From the NCBI GenBank assembly GCA_965644295.1, contig CBFFRP010000263.1, positions 124,001 to 188,000 of the forward strand: DNA of 64,000 bases. The letters run 5' to 3'. Positions 1 through 13,032 of this stretch are shown one piece after another. A program made the position numbers and the translations under genes. Every line of letters starts with the position of its first letter. Position 1 is the first letter of the stretch. This DNA is from Paraphysomonas bandaiensis (lineage: Eukaryota; Chrysophyceae). The notes beneath the pieces were generated by a model, which saw only the letters and a program-made list of their open reading frames with translations, had not been told where the DNA came from and searched no databases.

Positions 1-355
1 TATGTATGTATGTATGTATGTATGTATGTATGTATGTATGTATGTATGTATGTATGTATGTATGTATGTATGTATGTATGTATGTATGTATGTATGTATG
101 TATGTATGTATGTATGTATGTATGTATGTATGTATGTATGTATGTATGTATGTATGTATGTATGTATGTATGTATGTATGTATGTATGTATGTATGTATG
201 TATGTATGTATGTATGTATGTATGTATGTATGTATGTATGTATGTATGTATGTATGTATGTATGTATGTATGTATGTATGTATGTATGTATGTATGTATG
301 TATGTATGTATGTATGTATGTATGTATGTATGTATGTATGTGTGTGTGTGTGTAT
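1..355. repeat. (TATG)n microsatellite with short (TG)n tail
   Basis: An uninterrupted tetranucleotide array of TATG fills the window from base 1 to about 340 and then becomes a short TG run. All forward frames are open and read as Met-Tyr-Val-Cys repeats, an artefact of the repeat. The first gene reads open through the array, but its credible start is the ATG at 400. The array begins before the window, so its true length is unknown. Confidence 0.97.
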
Positions 356-399
356 TTGATATGGTGTATGTGCAGTGTTGGTGTGTCAGATCATTCAAT

Positions 400-2654
400 A
401 TGGTCGGTCTCGTGGCAGCTATATTCTGTCTATATCTCCAAATAACAGAGGTGGATGGCGATCCCCCCTCATGCTGCTCTCATCTCCCCGTGTCTCTAGA
501 CAGGTGTTTATCCCCCGTATCGTCTAATGGATCTGTCAGTATCATCACTCCTGTATCTGCATATCTATCTGACAGCAGCGCTCATGCAATAGCATTAAAT
601 AGCTTTTACAGTCACTACAATAAATACTCTCTTTATACAGTTGATACTGAGGGAAATGATCGTCACTGGGATGCAGTCAGCCGCCTCTACAAGACTCTCA
701 TGCTGCAGTCAGACAGAGGTGTTGACTATGTCGTATATATCAGTAATGATGTGGTGTTCATTGATTACAGTATGAGGATTGAGTTATTGGGCTCGCAGTA
801 TAAATATGCGGATATCTTTTTATCAAGAGAGGACCGAATTAGCAGCAATGTGAGTTTGAACGTAATAATTGCACGGAATACAGAATGGACGATCGAATTT
901 TTGTCAAGGTGGCTGTCTCGGAAGAATGAAGGTGTATATGCTGAAGATGTTCTTCAACAGTTGTTGTTGACATATACTAGTGGTGTACCCATTGACACGA
1001 ATCAACATGCAGATGAGGGAGGGTACATATACCACAGGGTGGCTGTTTTGCCACCCCGTGTACTTGGATCTATACCCCCGGTTTGGCGAACACACAGAAA
1101 AAGTAGTCAGTTTCTTGATCTTTCCCACGAGCATATGGTTTATCGTGCGGTGGCTTTTCGGAGGTTGCACATGAAGGCATGCGAGCGCCTATCATCAATA
1201 AACGGTGAAATGATAGCCGCACCACAACTTATTGGAGTTAAGCTAGAATGGCTTGAGCTTCTACTTTCCGAACTTCCACTGGAGCAAGTATTTAGTGTGG
1301 AGAAACTTTTAGAATGGTGTAAAAATCGTACCAAATTTGAGGTAGAGTGCGCATTTCAAGTATATTATGTCTAACGATGTTGCTCTAGTACGATCAACTT
1401 CGATTTCAAGAAGTTATTGGTGTGTACAATTATATGCAGGAGCTGTTACAGGTAGTTTGAGACATAGGCTTCACATTGTTTAACGCAAGTTATTGAAGCC
1501 TATAGATAGTGCTTATTCTGATGCTTTATTTGTGGGTGATATGGAGAATGGATACGCTATGAGATTGGAGTCGTCACAGCTTGAAATTCTCCTGTGGTGC
1601 TATGTAAACTTAAGAACATTAGCACTTAAGCACATTGATTCAGGTAATATGTACATTTTTGTTTAGGATAGTTTATGAGTGTGATGTGGATTTATTACAG
1701 ATGTTTCGCTGACATATGACTTGGTGACTGAAGTAGAGGCGATATTATTTAGAGCTATTAGCGTTGCTTACGAAGTCATCGAGTTTTGCCTACATGATGA
1801 GACACGGAATACAATGCGAATCCAACTGCTGTTGGAGATCAGCAGAGTCATTCTGCCAAAGATGCGAACCGTTAGCATCGAAGACGGGTTACTGACGTAC
1901 TATGAGTTCAAAACGAATGCTCTCTTGATGCAGCAGTATCAGCTGGCCGGAAACATGGAGGAATATTTAAAGAGCATAGGGACACTTATTTTCAACTGGA
2001 ACAAGCTGGAGGCCGATGAGTATGAGACCATCACTCCTGCTATAAGTAAAGAAGCCAGTGATGTGTTCACGCGTTCTGGAAATACATTGTGCTCCATGGG
2101 GCGACGTAGAGATGGTCTCCAGCTTTTATCAAGGGCGATACGGATCATTAAAAAGCGCATAGAAAGTGCGTTATTCCTCTCCATTTTAAAAGTTCTAATT
2201 AATAACCATTTTGCTTTCACATTCTATATTAGGTGTGTTGTTCTCATCACAAGACTTGTCATCTTTTGAAATTGAGCTTGCAGAAGTTCTCGCACACAGT
2301 GGAATATGTGCCTATGAAGCGTTAGAGCTTAATGGCGATCTTGATGGTACTTTTCTGTGTTTCTTGTGAAACTACCCCCTTACATCTCTACCAGGTGAAG
2401 TGACTGGCCTTTCTGAGGAGATGCGAGCTATACGAAATATATGCCTGGAGCACTTATTAAAGTGCACGGAAATATACTCTGGCCAGTTGAATCTCGATAA
2501 TTCAAGCGAGAAGTTACTCCGCAGCGTAAAAATGTATATTTCGCATTTGCAAGGGCCAACGACTAAGAAATCGGAGCGGTCATTTATGAATTCTAATAGG
2601 AAAGAAACACGTTTTATGCGAAGAAGAAGAGTAGACTTATTAGGTAGAGATTAA
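400..2654 (+). CDS. Glycosyltransferase-like protein with helical C-terminal half
   Basis: Six exons can be joined in frame: 400-1341, 1389-1451, 1490-1643, 1701-2165, 2233-2346 and 2395-2654. The sum is 1998 nt, or 665 residues. The start is the first ATG after the upstream microsatellite; it begins with a hydrophobic segment (MVGLVAAIFCLYLQI) that could be a signal peptide or anchor. Residues of about 50-230 resemble nucleotide-sugar transferases of the GT34 type: a strand ending in YISNDVVFID sits where a DxD-type motif would be, followed by an ARNTEWTIEFLSRW segment like the family's RNxxW...W region. The second half is predicted helical with no motif I recognise; it ends in a basic patch (RKETRFMRRRRVDLLGRD). 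The family call is tentative because the metal-binding motif is not canonical. The gene model is more secure than the function. Confidence 0.5.
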
Positions 2655-4031
2655 CAATTTTTCTTATAGTAAACTCAGTGTAGTAGAATATGAATTAAAA
2701 ATTCCCCTATCTTGTGCATGTCTTCTGTTTTTACATAGCGTGAAGAAGCATTGCACTTATCAATTACGATATATAACATGAATGACTACCTTTAAAATAA
2801 ATAAAATCTTCTTATCTAACAAGATATCAGTTATTATTTTATCATTACGTTATTTTATTATAAACGGCAGACGCCCATGTATTTTGTAACAATAGTATAT
2901 AATTCCCTAGCCCGGGCCTTTGCACCTAGATGTAGATTGAGCTTCTCTATCAATACACATGCTCGGTATGTTCATAAAATGCTGACATATGTTCAAAAAT
3001 ATGAGTGACATAACATGTATGAGTCCGATCATACTCTAATCAGTTAGATAACGTCTCATCAATAATATTAATGGAGTTTTAAAACCGACCTAGCAATACT
3101 ATTGCAATATGGTAGTACAGTTATTTAGTAGTTGAGCACTTGCGTGAGTTCCATCTTTAGTGCTAGTTATTAAGATCACCTGGTAACTAAACCCATTATG
3201 CAGCCAGACAAAGACTACCTACTGTCTACCGAGTCACAACTTTCCTCATACTCATTTTCTGAGCCATCAATGGTGGTGTTTTTATCACTACATTCATTAA
3301 AAATTATCGTACCACACTATGCAAAGTATCGATTAGCCTCATAAGTACCATCATAGCAATATTAAGTGTAGTATGATGTATACTTTTGCACATCCCTGAA
3401 CAGGCGTTCACATGTATTACAAGTACATTTCTCAAGCCGTCTACAAGGGGGGTGATATCGAAATTCTGTCGATATGTAGGCGTTGAGTAACACAACTCTG
3501 TAAGATCCAAGGCATGACTATGTCTGTGCACACACGTATATGTATCTGTCAATAGAATATCCAATGAAAACGAAGGAATCGCTTCTGATATGCTATTCTT
3601 TGTATCTGCTGCTCTTTCCTTCGTATTTTTCACATGATACGTTGAGACAGAATTATTATTTTTTTCTTCTGGTAGTGTGGACTGTTCCTATATGTATGTA
3701 TGTATGTATACATATGTACTGCTGTATGTCTGTATCTCGTGATCGAAGTGATGTCTCAAGTCAGAAGTGTTCCAATCAGCCGATAGATAGCTTGAGGTAT
3801 GTGAATGTGTGTGTTGTATATGCATCTTATGAGTCGATGACTTGAAATCATATTCATTACATTCATACTGCCACGAATACAGACAATGTCCAATCCCTTG
3901 TGAAGGGGCGCCGTCCAAGGTGTCGAGGAGAGTGACCCCAAGTGAAATCTTATGAATAAGTTGTTTTGAGTTCTGTTAACTGAAGTACATACATATATAT
4001 TATTAATTAATAGTTTATCCCTTGTGCTCAA
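2655..4031. other. AT-rich intergenic region
   Basis: No supported gene. A 109-codon frame on the minus strand (3304-3633) opens with GTG rather than ATG and has no recognisable domain. A small TATG run lies near 3692-3708, followed at about 3716 by TACTGCTGTA, the complement of the motif found upstream of many starts here, about 310 bp before the ATG at 4032. Confidence 0.6.
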
Positions 4032-7000
4032 ATGGAAGGAGAATTAGCCTCATCAAGCTATTTCGTTGGTTCAGTGAACCGATTTCTTCATATATCAGAG
4101 CAAGAAACATCCAGTGAGTCGTGTGATAATAAGAAAGATAATACAGCAGAGCTTATGAGGAAAGCGAGAAAAGCAAAACAAAGACAGCGTCTCTGTAAAG
4201 TGACGAAAGAGTCGTCTTCAGAAGCAGAGAAGCGGTTGATTACGAGAGACGCCTCTATACGAAAAATTCAAAACCAGTGGCATGCGCATTGCAGAAAGCG
4301 GAAGCAGTTGGCAATTAGGAAGGCTACCCTGCATTATTATTTGCTCACTCTGCATCAGAGAAAAATATATTTAAACCACCTCCATAATATTAGGGCTCTG
4401 CAACTCTGGTGGCGCAATATGTATGCAGCTAAAGTCTTAGATTTTGAGGCTCGATTTACACAGAATGGTTTATGGACATTCCGTCAGGCGCATATGACTT
4501 TTGCTGTATTGCTGGGGTATCGTGTCCGGCGCCATATGAAGACTTGTCACGAAATCCAGTCTGCGTTAAAATCACTGCAAGACGCTAGGCGTGTCCTTGA
4601 AGGTATCATTAGTGACGTAAATGCAACCGTAAATCTCCCTGAGAAAAGGTTGACAGTTGAAGATCTTATTGCGCACTGCAATTCCCGCAATAAGTACAAA
4701 CATAGTGTCAGCAGTAGTTTGAGTGGTATAGATTGGCCCTTCGTGCACATGTTTGTCAAGCAGGTGAGGAACAGCCGTGCCATCATTTGGAAATGCACGA
4801 TTGGATCCGCCAAGTGGGTCGCTTTGCCGTCGCCAGGGTATTGGGATATTTTAGCTGGTAGAAAGCATAGCTCCCACCGGGCACAGCTAGCATCACCACA
4901 GATTGGGGTTGTTGAGGCTAACTCTACATTGAATGGCAGCTGTGAAGAGGCGCATGTTGGAGAACAAGAGATTGCAGTGGAACCTGATAATGACGTTGAT
5001 GCATCAGCAGCTCATGTTAAGATTGGTAAGCTACCGAGGACACCACCAGCCAAAGTGTCGTGTACTGCTAGTACCACAACCCCATCACCATCGTCTAGTT
5101 CTATTGCATCTCCTACGATCCCACAGAATAGCGGGAGCGAAACCTCTCCGCCCTCTGGGGGGACACCAGTTGCACTTTCCTCTTTGCTACCACTACAGGA
5201 GCGGTCTACACAATCACTTCCGAGATCTAATTGCAGTGAAGGGCAATTGTCGCCCGAGAGAGCACGTAGTCTGAAGGCAATATTGCAAAAGCAACATTCC
5301 AATAAACAGAAGGTGACCCCACAAGTTCTATCGCAGTCCATAGCTTCCCACCCGTGTCACCCGCACACCAGAGACGAGAAGCCTGCTCGTCCGTTAACTG
5401 CCCCGGAACCATATCCACCGTCGCATATGACTGGTTCAAGGCCACCCGCTCCACAACCGATGGCCTCATGTCCGAAAAGGCGCAAGACAAATACTCATAA
5501 GCCTCACTTACAAATCGATGTCGTTATGGCAGATAAACTTAGTGCACCAAAGAAAAAGGTAGGATAAAATTACAATGTTCTCAGATGAGTACATCTCTGC
5601 GTCGTCCACTCTAGTACACTGGGAAATGTGCTGTTTTTCATATTCGTGACACTATTGCACCAGTATATGGGTCTTGTGCTGACTGTGTGCAACCAGGGTG
5701 GCGATGTAGACCGCAAGCCTGGATTCAAAGCATCCCTTTTTCTTCCTTCTAAACCTAACCTTAAGTGCTCGCGTAGTGATAGTCCTCCCACTGTAGGGCT
5801 CAGCTCGATGAAACTGGTATGTGTGCACAGGATGATGTAGTGTTTCTGATATTTATATCTTGATTAGGCAAACAGTGCCACTTACGATTGCAACGTACCG
5901 ACTTTGAATCCCGTTTGGAATCATACTGTGTATTTGCCTCTCCCTACACCCAGCCCAGGTGCTGATGCTCCTGCCCAATGGGGTGATGTGCTGCTTAAAG
6001 ACTTCTGGAGCCTGGGATATATAAAGATCGAGGTATTAGATGGTGATCGATTTAACGAGGATATATTTCTGGGAGAGGTAGACAGTCCTCTCTGATTTGC
6101 CAAGTATATGTCTTAGATGTCTTGTTTCATAGGCTGTGTTGCTAATGTCAGGGTTTTTGGACCTTCGGCCAGGATCTGCTACCTGCACTGACTATAAAAC
6201 GATGTCAGGTGTATTTCCATTATCGAAGCGCTCACCCAGTGATCGTGTAACCGGGTCCATACATGCCACGGCGTATCTTCATATGCCGATTACCATTGCA
6301 CCAGAGAAAAGTTCTCAATCTCCACAGTGTGGACCTCTAAATCATCGCCCATCGGACTTATCTCCTATGCTCTCAGAGAAAGCAAGTGAACCACACACTC
6401 CTGTGTCTTCTGGGATAAAGTCGGCGCTACTTCGGATTAGTCCGATTTCCTCATCTGATGGTATGACGGCCAGTGAGCGCCGGCGTCGAAGAGCAACTGC
6501 CGGAGCTGTTGAAGAAAAAAATATAAGCGACATCGCAGGTGACGGGACAATTCAAGGTTCCATTCACCGTAGTAGTAGCCTACCAATGCCCACCTCAAGC
6601 AGTTCACCCGCGAGGCCTGGTTCTTCTCCTCCATACACCAGCGAGAGAGATGAAACTGCAGGTAGTAGGTTTCCTTTCTATGTTCCACCAAAGGTGGAGG
6701 CACTGCATGCCCGTCGTTGTAGCGAGTCTTCCAAAAGTAGTCACAAGTCCAAGGAATGCATACTCGGCACTGATAGTAGAAAGACTAGGCTTGATGCACA
6801 GGTGAGAAAGTTGAACAGTTTAGCCAACAGTCTGCAAGTCGATGCAGAAGTGGCAGTCCAGAGTCTTAGTAAGAAACTACACAACAAGAAAGTAGGACAT
6901 AAAAATATCAACAAGTGTGAGCGTGAAAGGGATTGTACTTCAGAAGTGGAAGTACATTCTAAAATCGAGGGCCAGAAATATAGCCGAATCTATGGTAGTG

Positions 7001-7140
7001 ATAGGAGTAAATTGGTATTGGGTGATCGCCATGGGACTTCCAGGACCGCCTTAGCAGATGCGGAGTCAGTCATGGAGCGATTTAGAATGAGGCTGAATGA
7101 CAATGGGGTGGGTGTTAATAGTATTAGGCCTGGTGTATGA
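4032..7140 (+). CDS. IQ-motif and C2-domain protein
   Basis: Four exons (4032-5558, 5664-5816, 5868-6077, 6133-7140) join in phase 0 to give 965 residues. An N-terminal basic helix contains IRKIQNQWHAHCRKRK, which looks like an IQ-type calmodulin-binding motif. A Ser/Pro/Thr-rich linker follows. The middle exons encode a C2-like beta sandwich: GLVLTVCNQGG, then VPTLNPVWNHTVYLPL (the family's NPxWN signature), then IKIEVLDGDRFNEDIFLGE (the xVxDxD...xG strand). The C-terminal third is low-complexity, Ser-rich and basic. C2 domains bind membranes or partner proteins, often with calcium; here only some acidic loop residues are visible. The large disordered regions suggest a scaffold or membrane-recruitment role. 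Only the domain call is well supported. Confidence 0.75.
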
Positions 7141-7560
7141 TAATCTATGTTCTACGTATCTGCGGTCAGTTTTTATGTGTTTGGTAGTGATGTTAACCTC
7201 TGCAAATTGAGCATTACTATAGTACGTTAGTTGCCATATAATAATTGAAATTTCTCTCAACCTGTGGTAAATGTTGTATACATATATTTCTAGAATGTAT
7301 GAGCACTTTAAACCGGTCTGTCGTTACTGAAAACAATATATTAACTATTCCCTCTTAACTTATACTCTACACAACGCCCTAAGTTGTCGAAAGAACAACT
7401 CTCACAAATACATATTACCAGGCTACAACACATCATCAGCACCATCCATATTGCTTTCTATTAAGTACTTCTACTTTGATGTATGAAGACGACTCAAAAA
7501 CGCAGTTTCGATATATCAATAAAACGTAAACAATCCGACGCGGAATTGCAGGGTACTAAA
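7141..7560. other. Convergent 3' region between the C2 protein and VPS51
   Basis: About 420 bp between two convergent stop codons. AT-rich, without an open frame worth reporting. Presumably it holds both 3' untranslated regions and poly(A) signals. Confidence 0.5.
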
Positions 7561-10500
7561 TTATCTATGCAGTAATACGCATCGTTTGCCCGCCATGTAG
7601 AGCCCATCACTAACTGCACGTGGAAGTACGACAGGGAGCTGAAAAACTTATTAACAGTTAATGGACACATCTTTAGAAGACTCACCTCATTCTCGCAGTT
7701 TTCATCAACAGACCTTGCAGACAGAGTTCCGAATACTTCTTCAGATAGCCCATCAATGTCAGCGCTGTCCTTCAAGAAGGAGCCCATAATCTGTGTATGG
7801 AAGTATAACTATCACTGTATACACATTCAAAATTGGTACCTGGCGAATAAAAGTAAAATCGATAGCAAGCTGAGTGTAGCTTAGTTTTCCGAGTGTGTAT
7901 GTCCGCATTGCTTCCAAGGATGCTTTCAGAGATGCCTGATATTTTGTTTAAATATAGCACAATAATGTACGTTAAAACACGACACGAACCTTCATTACAA
8001 GGCCCAATATGCCTTCCAGAGACAATGACAAATTCTCAATATCATAAACTTTTATCTTCCTTGAAAACATGCGCTCAATATCCAACTGAAGGCCATAATT
8101 ATACATTGGCTGTCCCCCTTGGTGATATCCTGACGTCCCTCCGCGCGAGGTCATCGAGCTTCTACGTCCTCCACCAGACATCACATCTCCTCCCCGTGTA
8201 TCACTTCCAGTTCCTCCCTTTGAACGAATCTGATAAAATCACGAATATGAAGCAGTTCTAACAAAGTCACACGATGGAAATATACCTGAGGGGCAGGTGG
8301 TGCCTCATTGAGAATAACACAGCAAAATAGAGTCAGATTGTCGGCAGTCTGAGCAAAATCTACCATATGAGAAGTAACAGTTAAATCTCGAGGGTCAATC
8401 AGAGTGTCTCTCGCTCTTGTGTCGGTTTGTGCAGCAGCTGTAGACAAAAATGCACGATGATCAAAGAGGTTACAGAGAAACTATAGGTCACCTTTTACGG
8501 ATTTGTGCATTGTAGATACAGCAGCATTTGCATGATACGTAGAAAACGCCTCCAACAAAAGCATAGACGACCCCTCAAGTCGAGAAGAACATCTATATTA
8601 TAATACCGGCATCACGAAGGAATCACACAATACCACTAAACATAATCTAACCTCTCCCGTAGTACAGAAGTGGTGGTGGCAGACATATCATTCGCCCTTA
8701 GCGCAACTTCCAATCGCCCTACACAGCGTATCAATCTGGCGACAAGCGTAAATCATACTTCAAGACATACCAGTTAGAGTTGGAAGTAGTTTTGAGAACA
8801 TGACAGCAGCCAGTAGACACATAGCCGCATCCTTTTCACTGGCGGGGGCGTGATACGCTGCCTCCTGTACCGTCACACTTTCAGAATATATCTCTGACCT
8901 CTCGAAAGGCCTCATCGCCGCACCACCATACTCTTCTGCCATTTCGGCCACAGCATTACAATACCTGTTATACGGTTGCATTAATCCATATCACTATGGG
9001 TAGCCTAGACATGTATCGCACCTAAGCATCAACTTTGCTGAGCTATCTGCTACGCCAACCCGCGTTACAGCATGCGTATCTACCACTTGCCGACCGTCCT
9101 TGCACACATCTCCAAAGACATCATCAAACCTAAGAACAGTCATAAAAAATACCGCAACGAAAGGTGTATGAAATCTCCTTCTCTATTTATGGCATAACAC
9201 AATGCAAAGAATCTTCATGGTATGCAGTACTCACGTTCCTAATAGCCTCTCCATGATCCCCATTGACCTTCCCATTTGTGAGCTAAACACAGATCGAGCG
9301 GATGGGGCATCGTGACTCTCTATCTCCGCTGCAAGTGCCTGCACATACCACAGTGAACAGACCAGATGTGGGCATTTAATGCCAATACCTTCCGGCAGTT
9401 GCTGCAATCTTGCAGCTCGGGAATTGCAGCCAGCATAGCATTCTGATACAGTTGACAATTACCAAGGACTCTCTCATACCGTATTAGACATATATCAGCC
9501 ATATACAAGACATCTATCACATTTACTTAGCCATTACCTCAAGGTATTTCAGCCGCTTGCTGAAAGAGCTGTTGTAGTGCTCATCTAGCACAGCCAACAC
9601 GCTCTCGGCTACCCCATCAGCGTGTGGAAGGGACGCATCACACTCAGGCGGGCGACACGATTCTGTCCCCGAGTCTAAATACTGACAATCCAAGATCAAC
9701 TGCCGTGTGAGAGCGATCCATACACCTCTCTCTTCCTCCAGCTCAGGCAACACTACTCCACGAGGTGTCATCCGGCTTGAAGTGCTTCCCCTTTTATCGT
9801 GACTTGAGGTCGACGTGCGATCTGTAGAGCCATCAATGTTTTCTGTCGGATCCGACTCAGAGACAGCAGCTCCAACAGAATTATCAGTTCCGGTATCTTC
9901 CTACAAAAACACTCCAATCAGAACATATCGCTACAATAGCTTAATAAAACGCGCAAAATGCTAGAAAATATGTTTAGATATACCTCGGCCTTCTTGTACA
10001 TATCCTCATATTTAGAAAAGAAGTGATTCAATGGTTTCAGAATGCACTGAACATACTCAGGCATCACAATACCAATCATTGCCTGTAGCTCGTCATAAGC
10101 GGCTGCTCTAGATATACCAGTGCCCTCACTCTCAACCGAATCACCCTGTGCTTCGTCATCATAAAACATCTCTCTTATACCCTTGCTGGACTCGATCAAA
10201 CCCACCACAAGACTTTGGTGAAATGTGCGCACATAGCCCACTGTAAGCACATTCTTCTTGTCGTTGTCTCCACTTTCAGAATTATCTTCTCCTGTGGAAC
10301 CCGATGATGAAACCGTACCGGAATTGTGTGCCTCGATTGCTGCAGTTGTCTCCGTCATAAATGTTTTAATCATTTTCAAGGACCTAATTGCGTTGTAAAG
10401 AGCCTAAATTCATATGAATGTAACATCCTACCTGTATTTATGTGCCGCCAGAAACTTCTGAATAACAACGTCTCGTGGGCATTCCATCATTCGAAGAATA

Positions 10501-11348
10501 CCAACATACTGTGTAAGTTGCTGGGCCTCAAGAATACGGGAATCGAATAGTGATAACACCTGCATGGACACACATGTGACTAACACATCAGACTTAGAGC
10601 ATAATCGTGTACATACCTTCTTTTGAAGCTCTTGCATCATACACTCTGTTTTTTCTTGGATTTTCTTGAAAGAGAGCACGTGGCTTTGTTTCGTCAACAC
10701 CTAGACGACTTCATTAGGTTCTCATTAAATCATTAAAACCAAATTTATTACCGTCACAGTTTTCTTGTACAGTTGAATAGCTGCCTTGTACATCTCCTCC
10801 TCAATCATTTTCTCCAGTCTCTCAGGAAGCTCCGACAAAAACTCTAACCGGTTCAAAAGTCGTTTGATTCTGACTAACTTGTCTATCTTTGAACGCTTAA
10901 GAGATAGACTCTGATCGATATCAGCTGTTTTTTTGGTGATGCTTTCCATTTTTACACGTACACTTTCCATGTCATCATCCATTGCTTCGACATTCGTTTT
11001 CATTTTCTTAATTGTTTCCGTAGCAGATATAAACTTATTATAGTTCTCATACACAAGCATTTGCATATCGCTGTCTAATGTCTTAATATCGTGCACCATT
11101 TTGATATCCTCCTTAAGCAGCACCTGCACCTCTGTAGTCAATAGTAAATTCTTAACATAATCCTGATGATTAAATCCAACAGCATCAATATCAGAACAGT
11201 TTTGTTCCTCTGATTGTCCCGGCTTCGTCTCTTCCTCTATACCATAATAAGAGCTCAGCAGAGACATCATCGTATTGCCTCCTTCTCCGCTGTCATCAGA
11301 CCGTGTTTCCAGGTCATCACTGTCGCTGTCACTGAAATGATCACTCAT
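7561..11348 (-). CDS. VPS51: VPS51, GARP/EARP tethering complex subunit
   Basis: The N-terminal exon carries the VPS51 signature: LLSSYYG, then an acidic spacer, FNHQDYVKNLLL, then LDSDMQMLVYENYNKF, followed by a coiled coil (ATETIKKMKTNVEAMDDDM) and LEFLSELPERL. These are characteristic of VPS51/exocyst-like tethers that bring endosome-derived vesicles to the trans-Golgi via syntaxin-6-type SNAREs. I trace 15 short introns in which every join keeps a single frame, ending with QLAIDFTFIRQ and a final exon stopping at 7561-7563. The product is about 1000 residues, longer than the human protein; the extra length is in low-complexity insertions (for example around 10250-10330 and 9770-9900). The ATG at 11348 is chosen because the acidic MSDHFSDSDSDD start suits the family; the upstream frame has no conserved feature. 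Confidence 0.9.
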
Positions 11349-11924
11349 GGTGTTTGGAACCCACGCGGGAGGTATGGAGGTGCGATGTTGTGCAGTATGA
11401 TTTCGTGGGCTATTGTAATGCACAGAGCCGATGCTGAGATCCTCTGCATGCATACATATACATGTGCTGTACCGTACTGCTGCAGCAGTGTAGTGTGGTA
11501 TAGTAGTATGTATAGCGGTACGTATACAAAAACTACTGTGATATCATACATCTGCAGGCCTCGTAGGTAGGTACAAGTACAACTACACATATACAGCAGT
11601 ACATCCATGAATAGGTGTTCCTACACTGTATACCATGATATACACGTGTACGTACAGCAGTTTATATAGTTGTATAGTTGTACAATACTGTAGGTATTAT
11701 TCCTACATGTGCTTGCTCGAGTTTTCTGGTTACTTCTATACGATTTCTGTACGGGACTACAGAAAATTTACGTCATTTTCGAGGATACACACACAATCCA
11801 TACGATGTGTATGGTATGAACTTTTCTGTGGGGTAAATAAAATTGATTGGCGCATTTCCCACATTTGAAACTGTGGAACGTAATAATATTAAAGTAAAGA
11901 CAAACACCTGACAATAATTCATAA
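11349..11924. promoter_or_regulatory. Shared bidirectional promoter region of VPS51 and the R3H gene
   Basis: The two ATGs diverge across about 575 bp. The spacer contains several copies of the recurring motif: TACTGCTGCAGCAGTG near 11475, ATACAGCAGTAC at 11591-11602 and TACAGCAG at 11653-11660. No gene is supported; antisense frames of 87-118 codons lack recognisable domains. The promoter role is inferred from position and from motif recurrence elsewhere in the window. Confidence 0.5.
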
Positions 11925-13032
11925 ATGACGACTATACGAGGTGACGACTCTCTTGCATCTGTTTTGAACATCAATGATGGTTCAAAAAGAGCGACAACTC
12001 CACAGTTTAAACGTAACAGTACACCGCAGAGATCAGGCAGCGCTCCCAGGTCATCCTCTGCTCCTAAATCATCACGGATCGCTCAAGCGTTTGCTGATTC
12101 CCGAACGTCTAATAGACGAATATCCGCCTCTACTTCACGTCGAAAGCGCCAGAAGTGGGAGAATGACAACTTATTCGGACTGCAAATGCTATTGAGAAAA
12201 AAACAGACCTCTGAAGACTCCGCTGTGTTTGATGAATTTGAATCTGACCAGCAATCAAGTGGACCTGACCTCAACTGGAACAGTATGTTTAGTGTGATTT
12301 TGGCAGAAGAGAATACTGGTGCTCTTCAAGCATACCTTGCGTGTTCTCATTCCTTTGACACTCGAACAAAGCCGAGATCCAGAAGTCTTCGGGACTGCTT
12401 TGGGGAGTGGGATCGGGCAATGTTCGCATGGGGAATGGTGGAGAAGCGCCTTCGTTCTGTGGTTATTCGCACGATGTCGAATGTCGAGACCCAAACTTTT
12501 GTGATTGCACTGGAAGACTTACTGCTTGAAATGGAACACCTAGACACACTTTCTAGCCCACCATCCAGTATAGACGTTCCAGATTCTGTGAAGCATTTGT
12601 TTGTTGGTAAGGCCAAATATTCTAGACCTCGCAGTATCAATGGCGGACAGAGCTCACTCGTTGTTTCTTTGGTGGATTCCGCATTCCACCGGCTTATTCT
12701 CCATGCCGTCTGCCAGTTCCATTGTCACCACAGCAAGGTACGCAACACTCGTATACCACCGTGCTTTTATAACCGTTGTGCGTTTTATACAGAGTTTCAA
12801 TGATAGAAAGAGTGGTCATCGTGCTACAAGAATTTCAGCATTTCACTCAAGAAAATGCTCTCATACCATATCCCTTGTACCCTTTGTTCTTTACGGGTCG
12901 GAGATTTTGGCAGAGGAGCATGAAGAGGCTAACCCAACGATGATTAAAGACCCGACTGTTGATAGTAAAGATATAGTATGTGAGTTAGATGGTGAGCCGT
13001 ATGGTTTAGTTGGTGATGATACCACTGCTTAG
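11925..13032 (+). CDS. R3H-domain-type protein (R3HDM4-like)
   Basis: Two exons, 11925-12737 and 12793-13032, give 350 residues. The first 70 residues are Ser/Arg-rich and basic. An RRKRQKWENDNLFGLQ segment followed by a long helical region matches the R3H-associated N-terminal domain. The segment DSAFHRLILHAVCQFH, followed by HSKS and an arginine-rich stretch, has the spacing of an R3H nucleic-acid-binding domain, although the Arg-xxx-His core is loose. R3H domains bind single-stranded nucleic acids, so a role in RNA metabolism is likely but not shown. The tail is acidic. The gene is divergent from VPS51. Confidence 0.7.

Noticed and set aside
2-399. Open frames reading Met-Tyr-Val-Cys over the left repeat
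   Set aside because: All are translations of the TATG microsatellite; they carry no protein information.
1360-1388. 29-nt intron in the first gene
   Set aside because: The same reading frame is obtained with a donor at 1342 and a 47-nt intron, which suits the usual size better.
3304-3633. 109-codon minus-strand frame
   Set aside because: Opens with GTG, no domain, AT-rich surroundings; not enough to call a gene.
5589-5663. Extra exon with acceptor near 5613 in the IQ/C2 gene
   Set aside because: The extra sequence hits stops or breaks phase; joining 5558 directly to 5664 gives an intact C2 strand.
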